Below are positions 33,234-41,503 of a stretch of DNA of 64,000 bases, one piece after another (position 1 is the stretch's first letter; every line of letters starts with the position of its first letter). This stretch comes from Halodesulfovibrio aestuarii (GTDB lineage Bacteria > Desulfobacterota > Desulfovibrionia > Desulfovibrionales > Desulfovibrionaceae). A program made the position numbers and the translations under genes. The notes under the pieces were generated by a model. The model searched no databases, was not told where the DNA came from, and saw only the letters and a program-made list of their open reading frames with translations. Where the stretch lies: the NCBI RefSeq assembly GCF_050571805.1, contig NZ_CP192219.1; one strand, written 5' to 3'.

Positions 33234-34529
33234 TTATTTTGATTTTGCGGCAAAAACTACAACATACCCCGCAAGGGCGATCATTACACATGCAATTACA
33301 AGCCATAATTCTGCAAAATTTGCTGACTCAAATGCAGAGAGGATGAAGATTGAAGAAAGCGTAACTATTGTAATGTCAAAATATGAATGTTTTCCTGTCT
33401 CAAACCCTTTTTTAACAAGAGCAATTCCAGACCAGAAATACGGAAACAGCACAAGAAGTACGGAGATAGTCACGGTCAGATTAAACGCCGCAGCAATATT
33501 ACTGCCTAAAAACATAAGACCAAGCTCAACAGCAGTCATGATGGCTGCGTTGAGTAACAGCCCGCGGCTGCCGACATTATATTTGTTGGTATAGGAATAC
33601 AGTTTAGGCAAAAAACCGTTATCAGCACTTGTTTTCGCAGCGCTGACCACAGAAAGGTTCCACACAAGGAAACTGGAAAGGCACGCAACAGCCATAACCA
33701 ATGATGAAATCTGGCCGAGCAGTTTAGATCCGAAAATATGGGAAATAGAGAGTGAGAACGTCGCCGGTTGATTCTGTATAACCTTTGCGGTGAACATTCC
33801 CTCAAGTACCGTGGTTGAGACAATGTATAGAATCGCGACGATAACGAATCCCACGATGGTCGCAATGGGCACATTCCGTTTAGGATTATTCACGAGTTCA
33901 TAGTTGTTGGCGACGGCTTCAACGCCCACATAGGAAAAAAGCAGTACCGCAAAACCGGAAAGGACAGCTTTGCCCGGAGGCAGGCTGGTGACATTCCAGT
34001 TCTGTTCAAACAGATGCACATCAAATGAAAACCAGCCAAGTAAGGCTGTCAGAAATACGGATATAAGAAGAAGAGTAACGGAACAGGAGACAACAAGCGT
34101 AACAAACTTGGCTCCGCGTAGCGCAAGGAGGGTAAACACCCATATCAGGGAAATAACAACCAGTCCCAATACCATGGGATGATTCAATGAAGGGACAAAG
34201 TACGTGAGGTAGCCGAGTCCGGCTATGAGGATAGATACATTAGAGATAAGGTTTGAATACACATAGAACAAACCGCTTTTCGCACCGAGAATCGGGTTCA
34301 CGTATGCGGAAAGACCGGTCGGGCTGGGGTCATCAAACAGTGCCCCTGCTCTTACGTATACTAAAGTCAGGCATAACGCTCCTCCCGTTACAAGCAGAAA
34401 CGAAAACAGCGTTATTGAACCAATTGCCGCCAGTTGCTGCGGCAAGGCAATTACGCCGCTGCCTGCAAGGCTTGCAACAATAAAGAATGTTGCCCCGACA
34501 AGTCCGAGCTTGTGTTTTGATGCTTCCAT
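33234..34529 (-). CDS. AdiC/PotE-like basic amino acid/polyamine antiporter (APC family)
   Basis: 431 residues with twelve predicted helices of the LeuT-like APC fold. The unwound helix 1 motif is VASLAGSGVIALP (~18-30), with glycine-rich GSG as in AdiC. VKNPKRNVPIATI-type sequence (VNNPKRNVPIATIVG, ~216-230) and a conserved SYVGVEAVANN stretch in helix 6 follow the AdiC/CadB/PotE pattern. It likely exchanges external arginine (or lysine) for the internal decarboxylation product. It sits 40 bases upstream of the decarboxylase gene in the same operon, behind an AAAGGG ribosome binding site. Confidence 0.88.
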   Translation of the reverse strand: MEASKHKLGLVGATFFIVASLAGSGVIALPQQLAAIGSITLFSFLLVTGGALCLTLVYVRAGALFDDPSPTGLSAYVNPILGAKSGLFYVYSNLISNVSILIAGLGYLTYFVPSLNHPMVLGLVVISLIWVFTLLALRGAKFVTLVVSCSVTLLLISVFLTALLGWFSFDVHLFEQNWNVTSLPPGKAVLSGFAVLLFSYVGVEAVANNYELVNNPKRNVPIATIVGFVIVAILYIVSTTVLEGMFTAKVIQNQPATFSLSISHIFGSKLLGQISSLVMAVACLSSFLVWNLSVVSAAKTSADNGFLPKLYSYTNKYNVGSRGLLLNAAIMTAVELGLMFLGSNIAAAFNLTVTISVLLVLFPYFWSGIALVKKGFETGKHSYFDITIVTLSSIFILSAFESANFAELWLVIACVMIALAGYVVVFAAKSK

Positions 34530-34546
34530 GGCCAGCCCTTTGTGGG

Positions 34547-34572
34547 TTAGAAATCAATCTACAGATTTCTAA
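34547..34572. promoter_or_regulatory. Inverted repeat just upstream of the antiporter gene
   Basis: TTAGAAAT / ATTTCTAA with a 10-base spacer lies 18 bases before the ATG of the antiporter gene. It could be an operator for the nearby AraC protein or a weak leader hairpin. The remaining gap up to 34741 shows nothing recognisable. Confidence 0.35.
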
Positions 34573-34741
34573 TCCTACGGCACCATGGGAATTACATCCT
34601 TTATTACTGAATCTTACTGGGCTGCTGTTCTCTGAATACCAAAAGCTCTCGCGTCGATTACGCGAAAGAACTCACAGCCCATACATCACGGGCATCCCGT
34701 AACTATGCAGGAGAGCCTGCCACCTCAAGCGTTCGTTACTA

Positions 34742-35566
34742 CTAACTCAAGCGCTCAATATCTATGAAGTCAGGAGTGATCGTATGCACCCTGAACTGGT
34801 GTCCTTTAATCGTGATTATCGGAGTTCCAAGAGGTACGGATACGGGCTTCCTGCTCATTACACGGGGTCTGCTACCGCCTTTGAGTGTTCTGACTTCAAA
34901 CAACACGGACATACCTTCCTTCTTCACAAATTTGATTACATAATGTGTTTCGGATTCAGGCACCACTTTACTTCTCGTAATGCGCCTGAAGGATACATCG
35001 GCAGGTTTCACTGTCACCGGAATCTTTTTGTATACTCCGGAGCTGACTGTCGGCCTGTAGACTTCTTTTACAAGGTGGCCTTCTTTATCGAGTGCAGCAA
35101 ACACAGTATCCAGCAGTATTACACCGTCAGAAATTGATGAGGATAACACCTCATATGTGACATTTGAGTACCCGAAGATAGTTACGCCCTTATCAGAAGA
35201 GGATGAAGACGGGGTGCTCAGTGTGATGGTAAAATCTTTAGAGGCACTCATTTTAGGTAACTCGAGCACTTCTTCATTATAGCGGAGTATCCGTAAGACA
35301 TCACCGCCTGCAACGACGGTTTTACGTTCCCCGATCTCCATTGTCTGAGTTCTTGTTTTGCGGATACGGTCTTTTTGCGGCCCTTGCGCCAGATCAACAC
35401 GCATTGCCACTTCATCCGCAGCAAGAGCTGGAGCCGGAGGAGCAACAGGTGTAATTGTCCTCTTTTGCAGGCCGGCACACCCTGTTACAAAACATGAGCA
35501 CGCTATAAAAACGCATGCGTACAGCATGTGCCGCCCAAAATTATGAACCAAAATTTTCCATTGCAT
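34742..35566 (-). CDS. Putative lipoprotein of the retropepsin/ATP-grasp cluster
   Basis: 274 residues with a lipoprotein signal (hydrophobic ~14-27, lipobox VTGC). Residues ~60-274 are a beta-rich, lysine- and serine-rich region without recognised motifs. It is the last gene of a four-gene operon and its 5' end overlaps the ATP-grasp gene by 26 bases. An internal ATG (35527) behind GGGCGG is an alternative start, but the longer form supplies the basic N-region expected of a signal peptide. It is probably outer-membrane attached. Function unknown. Confidence 0.65.
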   Translation of the reverse strand: MQWKILVHNFGRHMLYACVFIACSCFVTGCAGLQKRTITPVAPPAPALAADEVAMRVDLAQGPQKDRIRKTRTQTMEIGERKTVVAGGDVLRILRYNEEVLELPKMSASKDFTITLSTPSSSSSDKGVTIFGYSNVTYEVLSSSISDGVILLDTVFAALDKEGHLVKEVYRPTVSSGVYKKIPVTVKPADVSFRRITRSKVVPESETHYVIKFVKKEGMSVLFEVRTLKGGSRPRVMSRKPVSVPLGTPIITIKGHQFRVHTITPDFIDIERLS

Positions 35567-36482
35567 ACTGTACCCGTTGTGTTTCAGATTGCAAATTATG
35601 GTGAACCGCCTCGACCTTGTCTAACCTGCTTTGCAAACCTGTCTTGTTCGCAACCTGAATAGCCAGTCCGGGACGGGCGTTCAGTTCCAGAATCAACGGG
35701 CCAAGATCTTTATCAAGCACGATATCAACACCAAGATAGCCCAGACCGGTAACTGAATACCCTAACGATGCCTGCCGGAGCAATTCTTCCCATCCGGGAA
35801 TTTGAACACCGGAAACAGGCTGCAAAGTATCAGGATGCATCTCGTGATTTTCATTTTTCCATACGGCATGGGTGGTCTTTCCGGTGCATATATCAATACC
35901 GCACCCCATAGCTCCCTGATGCAGGTTTGCTTTACCGTCTGATTCACGGGTCGGCAGCCGCAACATCGCCATAGTCGGAACACCCTTGTATACGATAATA
36001 CGTATGTCTGGAACACCCTGATATGCGATACCGTTAAAGACCGGATCGAATTTAACACAATATTCAATCAGGGCCTTGTCCGGCATTCCACCGAGACTGT
36101 ACATCCCGCTCAGAATATTTGAAATATGAAAATGAATTTCCTCTGTTGAAACAAAGGAGTCATCCGGTTTCAGAAAATGAGAACCGAGCTTTCCTGTAAT
36201 TACCAGAATCCCGTTGCCACCGGCACCGCGTGCCGGCTTAATCACAAAAGAATCATGCTTTTCAAGCAGGTCAGGCAAGAGTTTTGTTTCGTGTTGTGCG
36301 CGGATAACTCCGTACATCTCCGGAACATTCAATCCGGCATCCTGAGTAAGACGCTTGGTAGTCTCTTTGTCGTCCACAAGAGGATACAGCCTGCGAGGGT
36401 TATTAGGCAGCACATATGCGGCATTGCGTCCGTTCATTCCCACAACGCCCTGCTCTTTTAATTTAGAAAACCAACCGAACAT
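35541..36482 (-). CDS. Alpha-L-glutamate ligase-like (RimK-type) ATP-grasp protein
   Basis: A 313-residue ATP-grasp enzyme of the alpha-L-glutamate ligase-related family. The phosphate-binding region is FVIKPARGAGGNGI (~75-88), and Mg-binding Asp/Glu/Asn are in GVDIVLDKDLGPLILELNARPGL (~244-266). RimK relatives form amide bonds between a carboxylate and an amino acid, such as glutamate addition to a protein tail or a poly-glutamate. The substrate here is unknown. It starts 3 bases after the stop of the 7TM transglutaminase-like gene, so the two are tightly coupled. Confidence 0.85.
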   Translation of the reverse strand: MFGWFSKLKEQGVVGMNGRNAAYVLPNNPRRLYPLVDDKETTKRLTQDAGLNVPEMYGVIRAQHETKLLPDLLEKHDSFVIKPARGAGGNGILVITGKLGSHFLKPDDSFVSTEEIHFHISNILSGMYSLGGMPDKALIEYCVKFDPVFNGIAYQGVPDIRIIVYKGVPTMAMLRLPTRESDGKANLHQGAMGCGIDICTGKTTHAVWKNENHEMHPDTLQPVSGVQIPGWEELLRQASLGYSVTGLGYLGVDIVLDKDLGPLILELNARPGLAIQVANKTGLQSRLDKVEAVHHNLQSETQRVQYAMENFGS

Positions 36483-36485
36483 GGC

Positions 36486-38051
36486 CTAACCTCGAATAAA
36501 GGTGCGGAAACGAACCAGATCTAACAGACGATACCCGGTGTATCGACCCATCATAACGGTAAGCGCCAGCAGCACCAAAAAGAGTTCCGGAAATACAAAG
36601 AACAGATGTTCTACGTATGTGTTTGTCATTACAAGATACGCAAGCACTGAAACAGCCATGGTACCCACAGCCTGCTGAATAGCCTTGCCGGCACCAAGTT
36701 CGTCCCACATCACGGAAATGCGCTCAATAGTCATACTCATGATGACCATCGGGAACAGGCTGACGGACACACCACGCGGAATGCCCAGCTTGAAGCAGAC
36801 AACACTGATTCCTGCCATAAGCAAAACAACAGAGATTAAAACACAGGCAAGACGCGGAACAAGCAGCAACTTCAAGTGCTCCAGATACAACCGCACGCCA
36901 AGGCCGAGGGCAATCACTATGGAAAATAACCCTACGCCCCAGAGCAACTGAGTTTCCCTGAAAGAAAGAGCGATCAGAACGGGCATAAATGTTCCGAACG
37001 TGCTGAATCCGACAACGTTTCTCAGGAATACCAGAAGGATGGCACCGATCGGGATAAGAAGAATGACTCTATACGTTGCCTGTGCCTGAACCGGAAGGCT
37101 GAATAAAGAATAGTCAAAAAATGTCGGGTGCGTTGCAGCAATGCGGTCTACAACATTCTTCATCGCATCAATTGCATCAGGCACTACAGAAAGTGAGACT
37201 TGCAAGTGTTTACCGCCGGTAAGTTCTGCTAACGGTGCCTCACCACGCCACCATGGCACAAAGTTTACCGGAGTACTGAAAACTCCTTTAGCAACATTAA
37301 ACATGTGCCAGGAATCGTTCTGGTACAACTCAAGCCAATGGCTGATACGGGCATCACTGGCTGTACCGAGCGTAATACCATGTACAGACTGTGCCGGAAT
37401 GCCGGAAAGGTGCAGCAACCGTACGGCGACATTAACGACCCCGCGGCTGTTTTTTGCATTGCGCAACAGGAACGCGGCATTGGAATTCTTTTCCGAATGC
37501 TGCAATTCCTGCATGAGAAGAGGAACAAAGGACTCCATATCCGCAGATTCTTTACCAATTCTGGAAAGAAGTGCATTAGCGGCAACGGCTTCTGCCTCTG
37601 AGAATTGCGGATCACGAAGTTCCGGAATGTTTTGCGGCGGACTCCATTTCGGCATTTCGCCTGCGGATTCAGGACGAAGCACCGCAGAATATATGAGATC
37701 CTGTTTGCCGTCAGCCAATCGCTTGGACCAGATAACAACGGAGTTTTGATCATATGCTTCGTTGGTTATCTGCTCGTCGGTAATCCGCTGGCTTACGCGC
37801 TGGCGCCCATACCCGGCTCCAATGAAAAATTCATCCGTTACCGCAAATCCTGAGACACGGTTAAGTGTCTGCAGCACTACTTTTACGGGACTGTTTTTTC
37901 CATCAAAAGCAACATGAGCTTCCACATTCCATGCAGATGTCTTTTCTGAAGGAACAAGCGGAAATCCTAACACACTAACTTTGTAACTAAATACGCCGAG
38001 CCCAATTGCCAGCAATATGCCGACAAGCAGCTTAAACTGTAATTTATTCAT
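36486..38051 (-). CDS. Inactive transglutaminase-like protein fused to a 7TM domain
   Basis: 521 residues. One N-terminal helix (~7-29) anchors a periplasmic region of ~300 residues that contains a transglutaminase-like fold. In VAVRLLHLSGIPAQSVHG and SHWLELYQNDSW the His and surrounding frame are visible, but the catalytic Cys that should precede RLLHLSGIP is absent. The C-terminal ~180 residues form seven predicted helices (from ~330). This is the known pairing of a UUP1-type inactive transglutaminase domain with a 7TM_transglut domain. Such proteins occur with RimK-like ligases and retropepsin-like proteases, as here. It may present an envelope substrate to the ligase. Confidence 0.82.
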   Translation of the reverse strand: MNKLQFKLLVGILLAIGLGVFSYKVSVLGFPLVPSEKTSAWNVEAHVAFDGKNSPVKVVLQTLNRVSGFAVTDEFFIGAGYGRQRVSQRITDEQITNEAYDQNSVVIWSKRLADGKQDLIYSAVLRPESAGEMPKWSPPQNIPELRDPQFSEAEAVAANALLSRIGKESADMESFVPLLMQELQHSEKNSNAAFLLRNAKNSRGVVNVAVRLLHLSGIPAQSVHGITLGTASDARISHWLELYQNDSWHMFNVAKGVFSTPVNFVPWWRGEAPLAELTGGKHLQVSLSVVPDAIDAMKNVVDRIAATHPTFFDYSLFSLPVQAQATYRVILLIPIGAILLVFLRNVVGFSTFGTFMPVLIALSFRETQLLWGVGLFSIVIALGLGVRLYLEHLKLLLVPRLACVLISVVLLMAGISVVCFKLGIPRGVSVSLFPMVIMSMTIERISVMWDELGAGKAIQQAVGTMAVSVLAYLVMTNTYVEHLFFVFPELFLVLLALTVMMGRYTGYRLLDLVRFRTFIRG

Positions 38052-38106
38052 TAAATTTGATCCGAAGAAGAATAGTTAGCAAGCAGGCATTAAAAAAACT
38101 GCCATG

Positions 38107-38682
38107 CTAGGGGGATACAGGCTTGCCAAGCCGATAGCGTTGTGAAGGATCGATCAACAAGCCGTTTCGAAGCTCTTTGCGACCGATGAGAAGTTTATAT
38201 GAGAAATGTGTTCTGTCCGTCAGATTTACTTCTGCTTCAAACACTTGTGAAGCAATGCGGATTTGTGCCGCAATAACAGGTCGTTGAGAAGATCCTGAGG
38301 GACGTTTTTTAACCCGCATTATACGCTTATAAGGACAGGTTATACGTTGCATTCCACCGTTACTGTTTACGGTGGTGAAGGTAACTTTTTTATGTTTTTT
38401 ATCAATAACAATATCAGTAGCATGAAACGAGGTGCTGTCTGCACCTGTATCAAGTTTTGCATCAACTTCAATAGGGAGCGCCTGTCCACAAATACTGATA
38501 GAAGATTTTTCCAAGTATCCGGCAATAAGCTTATTTTCTGATGTTTTTTCTATAGCAGCCGGGGCTGCGGCCTGAGAACACTCACTGTAGGAAGTGTCTG
38601 AGGATACGTTTTGTCGGGACTGCGCAAAGGTAGCTGTGGTGTTGAATATAAGCAGTATTGCTAACCACCATGTATAATACAT
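38107..38682 (-). CDS. Periplasmic retropepsin-like protease (RimB / ATP-dependent zinc protease family)
   Basis: 191 residues with a signal peptide (cleavage near TFAQ-S, residue ~21). The retropepsin-like domain (~50-185) holds the aspartic protease motif LDTGADSTSFHA (~76-87). A second half contains the conserved basic LIGRKELRNGLLIDPSQRY segment (~163-181). This family, often annotated as an ATP-dependent zinc protease, is usually encoded beside RimK-like ligases. Its single DTG implies a homodimeric active site. First gene of the cluster, 55 bases before the 7TM gene. Confidence 0.82.
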   Translation of the reverse strand: MYYTWWLAILLIFNTTATFAQSRQNVSSDTSYSECSQAAAPAAIEKTSENKLIAGYLEKSSISICGQALPIEVDAKLDTGADSTSFHATDIVIDKKHKKVTFTTVNSNGGMQRITCPYKRIMRVKKRPSGSSQRPVIAAQIRIASQVFEAEVNLTDRTHFSYKLLIGRKELRNGLLIDPSQRYRLGKPVSP

Positions 38683-38756
38683 AATTATTTCCTGTAGAAG
38701 ATTATTGCTCTACGCGAAGTGGTGTATATTAACAGTAAAATTTATTGTTTTTTCAT

Positions 38757-38812
38757 AGTATTTAGAAAAAATGCAATACGCATTGTTTGATGCGCATTTT
38801 TCGCTAAATACT
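38757..38812. other. Long AT-rich hairpin in the gap before the pilus locus
   Basis: AGTATTTAG-AAAAATGC pairs with GCATTTTT-CTAAATACT (9 + 8 perfect pairs around a small bulge and an ~18-base loop). It lies ~75 bases upstream of the protease gene in the ~850-base gap 38683-39531. Confidence 0.4.
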
Positions 38813-39131
38813 CGCTGCTTCACTTTTCGTCAAACCTCGCCCCGCAAAACAATTTTGTAAATACCCTCCACGCCCTATCATAGAGACACCCTATCTCTCA
38901 CAATATTCTAACAACCTATTTATCCTCTACGCTAAAAACATCCATCAATGTCTTCAAAAAAGTCTTTCTGCGGGCCATCTGGCATAGTTCAGCAATCGGC
39001 CATTTGCCATTGGCATTTGTTAATTACGATTCGCCCAATACATTTGGCAGATCCTGTTCCAACATCGTCGTAGTCCCTACACCGACACTCCCCAATCATT
39101 CAAGTACTCAGTTGACGTATACTTAAACAAA

Positions 39132-39167
39132 TTGAGTCCCACTGAGGGCTACCGCAGGGGGACTCAA
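39132..39167. other. GC-rich hairpin in the gap before the pilus locus
   Basis: TTGAGTCCC / GGGACTCAA, a perfect 9-bp stem with an 18-base loop and no T-run. Nothing else in the gap 38683-39531 was recognised, apart from AT-rich sequence likely to hold the flp promoter. Confidence 0.4.
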
Positions 39168-39531
39168 ATCGTTACGTGTCCAAAATTAGAGCAGACACAT
39201 TCGAGCACTGCAAAAATATTTTAATAACAGTTAGATACCATGTAGTTTTTTTAAAAAAAACTCACAAGCTCAACACATATGCATTGTAAAACTGCAATAC
39301 AACACATTCATATATACAGTGGCACGTTGATCGTATTCATAAGACTGTACCATACACAGAATCTTCTACATATTTAGTGTGTTGAATAAACAATAACCAT
39401 CCTAACTCTAATTTAATACAGGTTATAACACCACATCATGTTCCCAAAGCATAAAAATATGTCTATAAAATAACCATCGACAGGTCTATTCAATGCTTGT
39501 TGTAAAACACTTTGTTAACAAGGAGAACACC

Positions 39532-39714
39532 ATGCTTAGTTCCATTAAAGAATTTATAACTGATGAACGTGGTGCAAGTGCTGTTGAATATGGACTTTTG
39601 ATTGCGCTTATCGCTGTAGCGATCATCGGGGGTGCTACACTCCTGGGCACAAACCTCAACGAAAAATTCAATGAAGTAGCTGACGAGGTAGGCGGAGCAG
39701 AAGCTCAACCGTAA
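39532..39714 (+). CDS. flp: Flp/Fap-type pilin 1
   Basis: A 60-residue type IVb prepilin. The short leader MLSSIKEFITDERG is cleaved before ASAVEYG, followed by the single hydrophobic helix LLIALIAVAIIGGATLLG and a short acidic tail. The G/A...E-Y motif is the Flp signature recognised by the CpaA/TadV peptidase. The ATG at 39532 has an AAGGAG site; the frame is open further upstream but that part is not pilin-like. First gene of the Tad locus. Confidence 0.95.
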   Translation: MLSSIKEFITDERGASAVEYGLLIALIAVAIIGGATLLGTNLNEKFNEVADEVGGAEAQP

Positions 39715-39928
39715 CGGTCAGAAACATGTTAGTACACCGGTGGCTCGGTATGGAGCCACCGGAAACACCTTAACACTCCGTGAACATACTCCTTTATAGG
39801 AAGAGTTGTATCCCTACGTCTGCTGCGATGTGTGGTCACTGATTGATCCTGCATTGAAAATGTAAACACCAAGGGATACCAGAAGGTATCTATCTTATTG
39901 CCATATCGAAAGGCAACAGGAGCCGCAT

Positions 39929-40120
39929 ATGCTTAGTGCTGTTAAACGATTTATTACTGAAGAACGCGGTGCGAGTGCAGTTGAATATGCACTTTTGATT
40001 GCGCTAATCGCTATGGCTATCATTGGTGGTGCGACACTGCTGGGTACAACCCTTGATGAAAAGTACAATGATGTTGCTGGGCAGGTTGAAGAAGCAGGAG
40101 CTCAACCCGGAGGCCAGTAA
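39929..40120 (+). CDS. flp: Flp/Fap-type pilin 2
   Basis: 63 residues, a close paralogue of the first pilin: leader MLSAVKRFITEERG, mature start ASAVEYA, hydrophobic helix and an acidic GAQPGGQ tail. The Tyr of the E-Y motif is kept while the next Gly is Ala. An AACAGGAG site precedes the ATG. It probably arose by the tandem duplication noted at 39532-40238. Confidence 0.94.
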   Translation: MLSAVKRFITEERGASAVEYALLIALIAMAIIGGATLLGTTLDEKYNDVAGQVEEAGAQPGGQ

Positions 40121-40312
40121 CAAACACCGATCAGGTGAACGAAAGACGCCGAAGATATTGTATGGGCACCGTGAACATCCTTCTTACCGGAAGCGTGGTG
40201 CACTGTGCCCTTTTATACTGTGTGGTCATACATTGATCAAACAACTGAAACCGCGAGCCAACAAGTTTCTACCTCATGCGGGTCAAAACCTTCAGAACTT
40301 GCACCAGTAACT

Positions 40313-40340
40313 GCCCTGACAACGTCAGGGCTTCAGTTTT
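40313..40340 (+). terminator. Terminator separating the flp1-flp2 unit from the rest of the Tad locus
   Basis: GCCCTGAC-AAC-GTCAGGGC, a perfect 8-bp GC-rich stem with a 3-base loop, followed by TTCAGTTTT. It may attenuate rather than stop transcription, making major pilins more abundant than the machinery. The rest of the 40121-40615 gap has no gene. Confidence 0.8.
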
Positions 40341-40615
40341 CAAAAACCGCTCCTCTCCCCTGCATTATACACGCGACACCTCCAACCATTCCTTTCCATA
40401 TCCAGTTATCCGGAACCATCCCTTCCTGTTCATCCCTCGAGTTATACGAATGTCATTCGGGCAAATAACAGTCCATCTCAAGCAACATTTATACTCGTTA
40501 TCAACAATAGAACATATTCACAAAAGTCAAAAACATGTACTATGCAATAACTATTGACAATTTTGCCCTGCGGGCTTGTTGCAAAAAAGCAATATCTGTC
40601 AATAAGGAGCCCTCA

Positions 40616-40888
40616 ATGGTTAATGCGATTAAAAAATTTACAATGCAAAAACGCGGTGCAAGCGCAGTTGAATATGGAATTTTAATTGCTCTTGTTGCTG
40701 TCGCGTTCATTGGTGGTGCAAATCTCCTAGCCTCGCATCTGGACAGCAAGTTCAGTGCAGTAGCTAACGAACTTAGCACCACCCAATCGGATAACGGCAG
40801 CGACGCTGCAACCGCAACAGATAATGCGGCAAATAACAACTCCGGCAACTCAGACAAGAAGAATAAGAAAGGTAAAAAAGATAAATGA
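40616..40888 (+). CDS. Flp/Fap-type pilin 3 with a long lysine-rich tail
   Basis: 90 residues from the ATG at 40616, which follows AATAAGGAG. The leader MVNAIKKFTMQKRG, mature ASAVEYG and the helix ILIALVAVAFIGGANLL are typical Flp. Unlike the first two pilins it continues for ~45 residues as a low-complexity Ser/Asn/Asp/Thr stretch ending in a basic KKNKKGKKDK. It may be a minor pilin or tip/adhesive subunit. Confidence 0.92.
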   Translation: MVNAIKKFTMQKRGASAVEYGILIALVAVAFIGGANLLASHLDSKFSAVANELSTTQSDNGSDAATATDNAANNNSGNSDKKNKKGKKDK

Positions 40889-40951
40889 CCGGCGACAGCC
40901 AGCAACAACTAACTGTTTCGGTAGTGCATTATGGAATACCTCAAGGACACC

Positions 40952-41503
40952 ATGGACATACTTCTTATTGGAATCGTTGTAATCTGCGCGTTGTTTGATC
41001 TGCGATCGCAAATAATACCAAACGTAATTGTACTTCCTGCGATTCTTATATTTTGGGGAGCACATTATGCTTTTGATGGAATGTCCGGCCTTAACGCCTC
41101 CATGACCGGTACGGGGCTGGCATTTTTATTTTTCTTCATTCCCTACAAGCTCGGTGTGCTCGGGGCTGGAGATGTAAAACTGTTTATGGCTGTCGGGGCA
41201 TGTCTTGGCCCCAAAGGTACTGTCACAACATTCTTATTCACCAGTTTAGCCGGAGGGTTGTATGCGTTAATTGTGCTCATTCGCCATAAAAATGCATTAC
41301 GCAGGTTCTTTAATAAACTGTTCGGCTGGGCTGTTGTGTCACTGGGCACTCGCAAGCTCAACCTGTTCCCTGAAGACGCGGAGTATCAAATGCCGATGCT
41401 TTGCTACGGCGTGGCCATTGCGGCAGGTACACTGACAACTGTTATGCTGTCACACCTTTACCCTAATCTCTTGATCTTAAACATTTTAGAGGGATTATCA
41501 TGA
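40952..41503 (+). CDS. cpaA: Prepilin peptidase CpaA/TadV (A24 family)
   Basis: About 183 residues, with six predicted helices and the two catalytic aspartates of A24 peptidases: Asp in FDLRSQIIPN near the N-terminus and the GAGDVKL (GxGD) motif around residue 77. It cleaves the Flp prepilins (and TadE/F pseudopilins) after the leader Gly. The ATG at 40952 has an AAGGA site; an ATG at 40931 would add 7 residues but lacks one. Its end overlaps cpaB by 4 bases. Confidence 0.93.
   Translation: MDILLIGIVVICALFDLRSQIIPNVIVLPAILIFWGAHYAFDGMSGLNASMTGTGLAFLFFFIPYKLGVLGAGDVKLFMAVGACLGPKGTVTTFLFTSLAGGLYALIVLIRHKNALRRFFNKLFGWAVVSLGTRKLNLFPEDAEYQMPMLCYGVAIAAGTLTTVMLSHLYPNLLILNILEGLS

Larger units (their letters stand above)
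39532..40238 (+). repeat. Tandem duplication of an flp gene with its downstream spacer (~400 bp unit)
   Basis: The flp1 and flp2 coding regions are ~80% identical at DNA level. The similarity continues into the spacers, for example TGTGTGGTCACTGATTGATC at 39829-39848 against TGTGTGGTCATACATTGATC at 40219-40238, and the GAACAT...GGAAG blocks ~45 bases earlier. The offset is 397 bases at the genes and 390 at the spacers. Confidence 0.7.
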
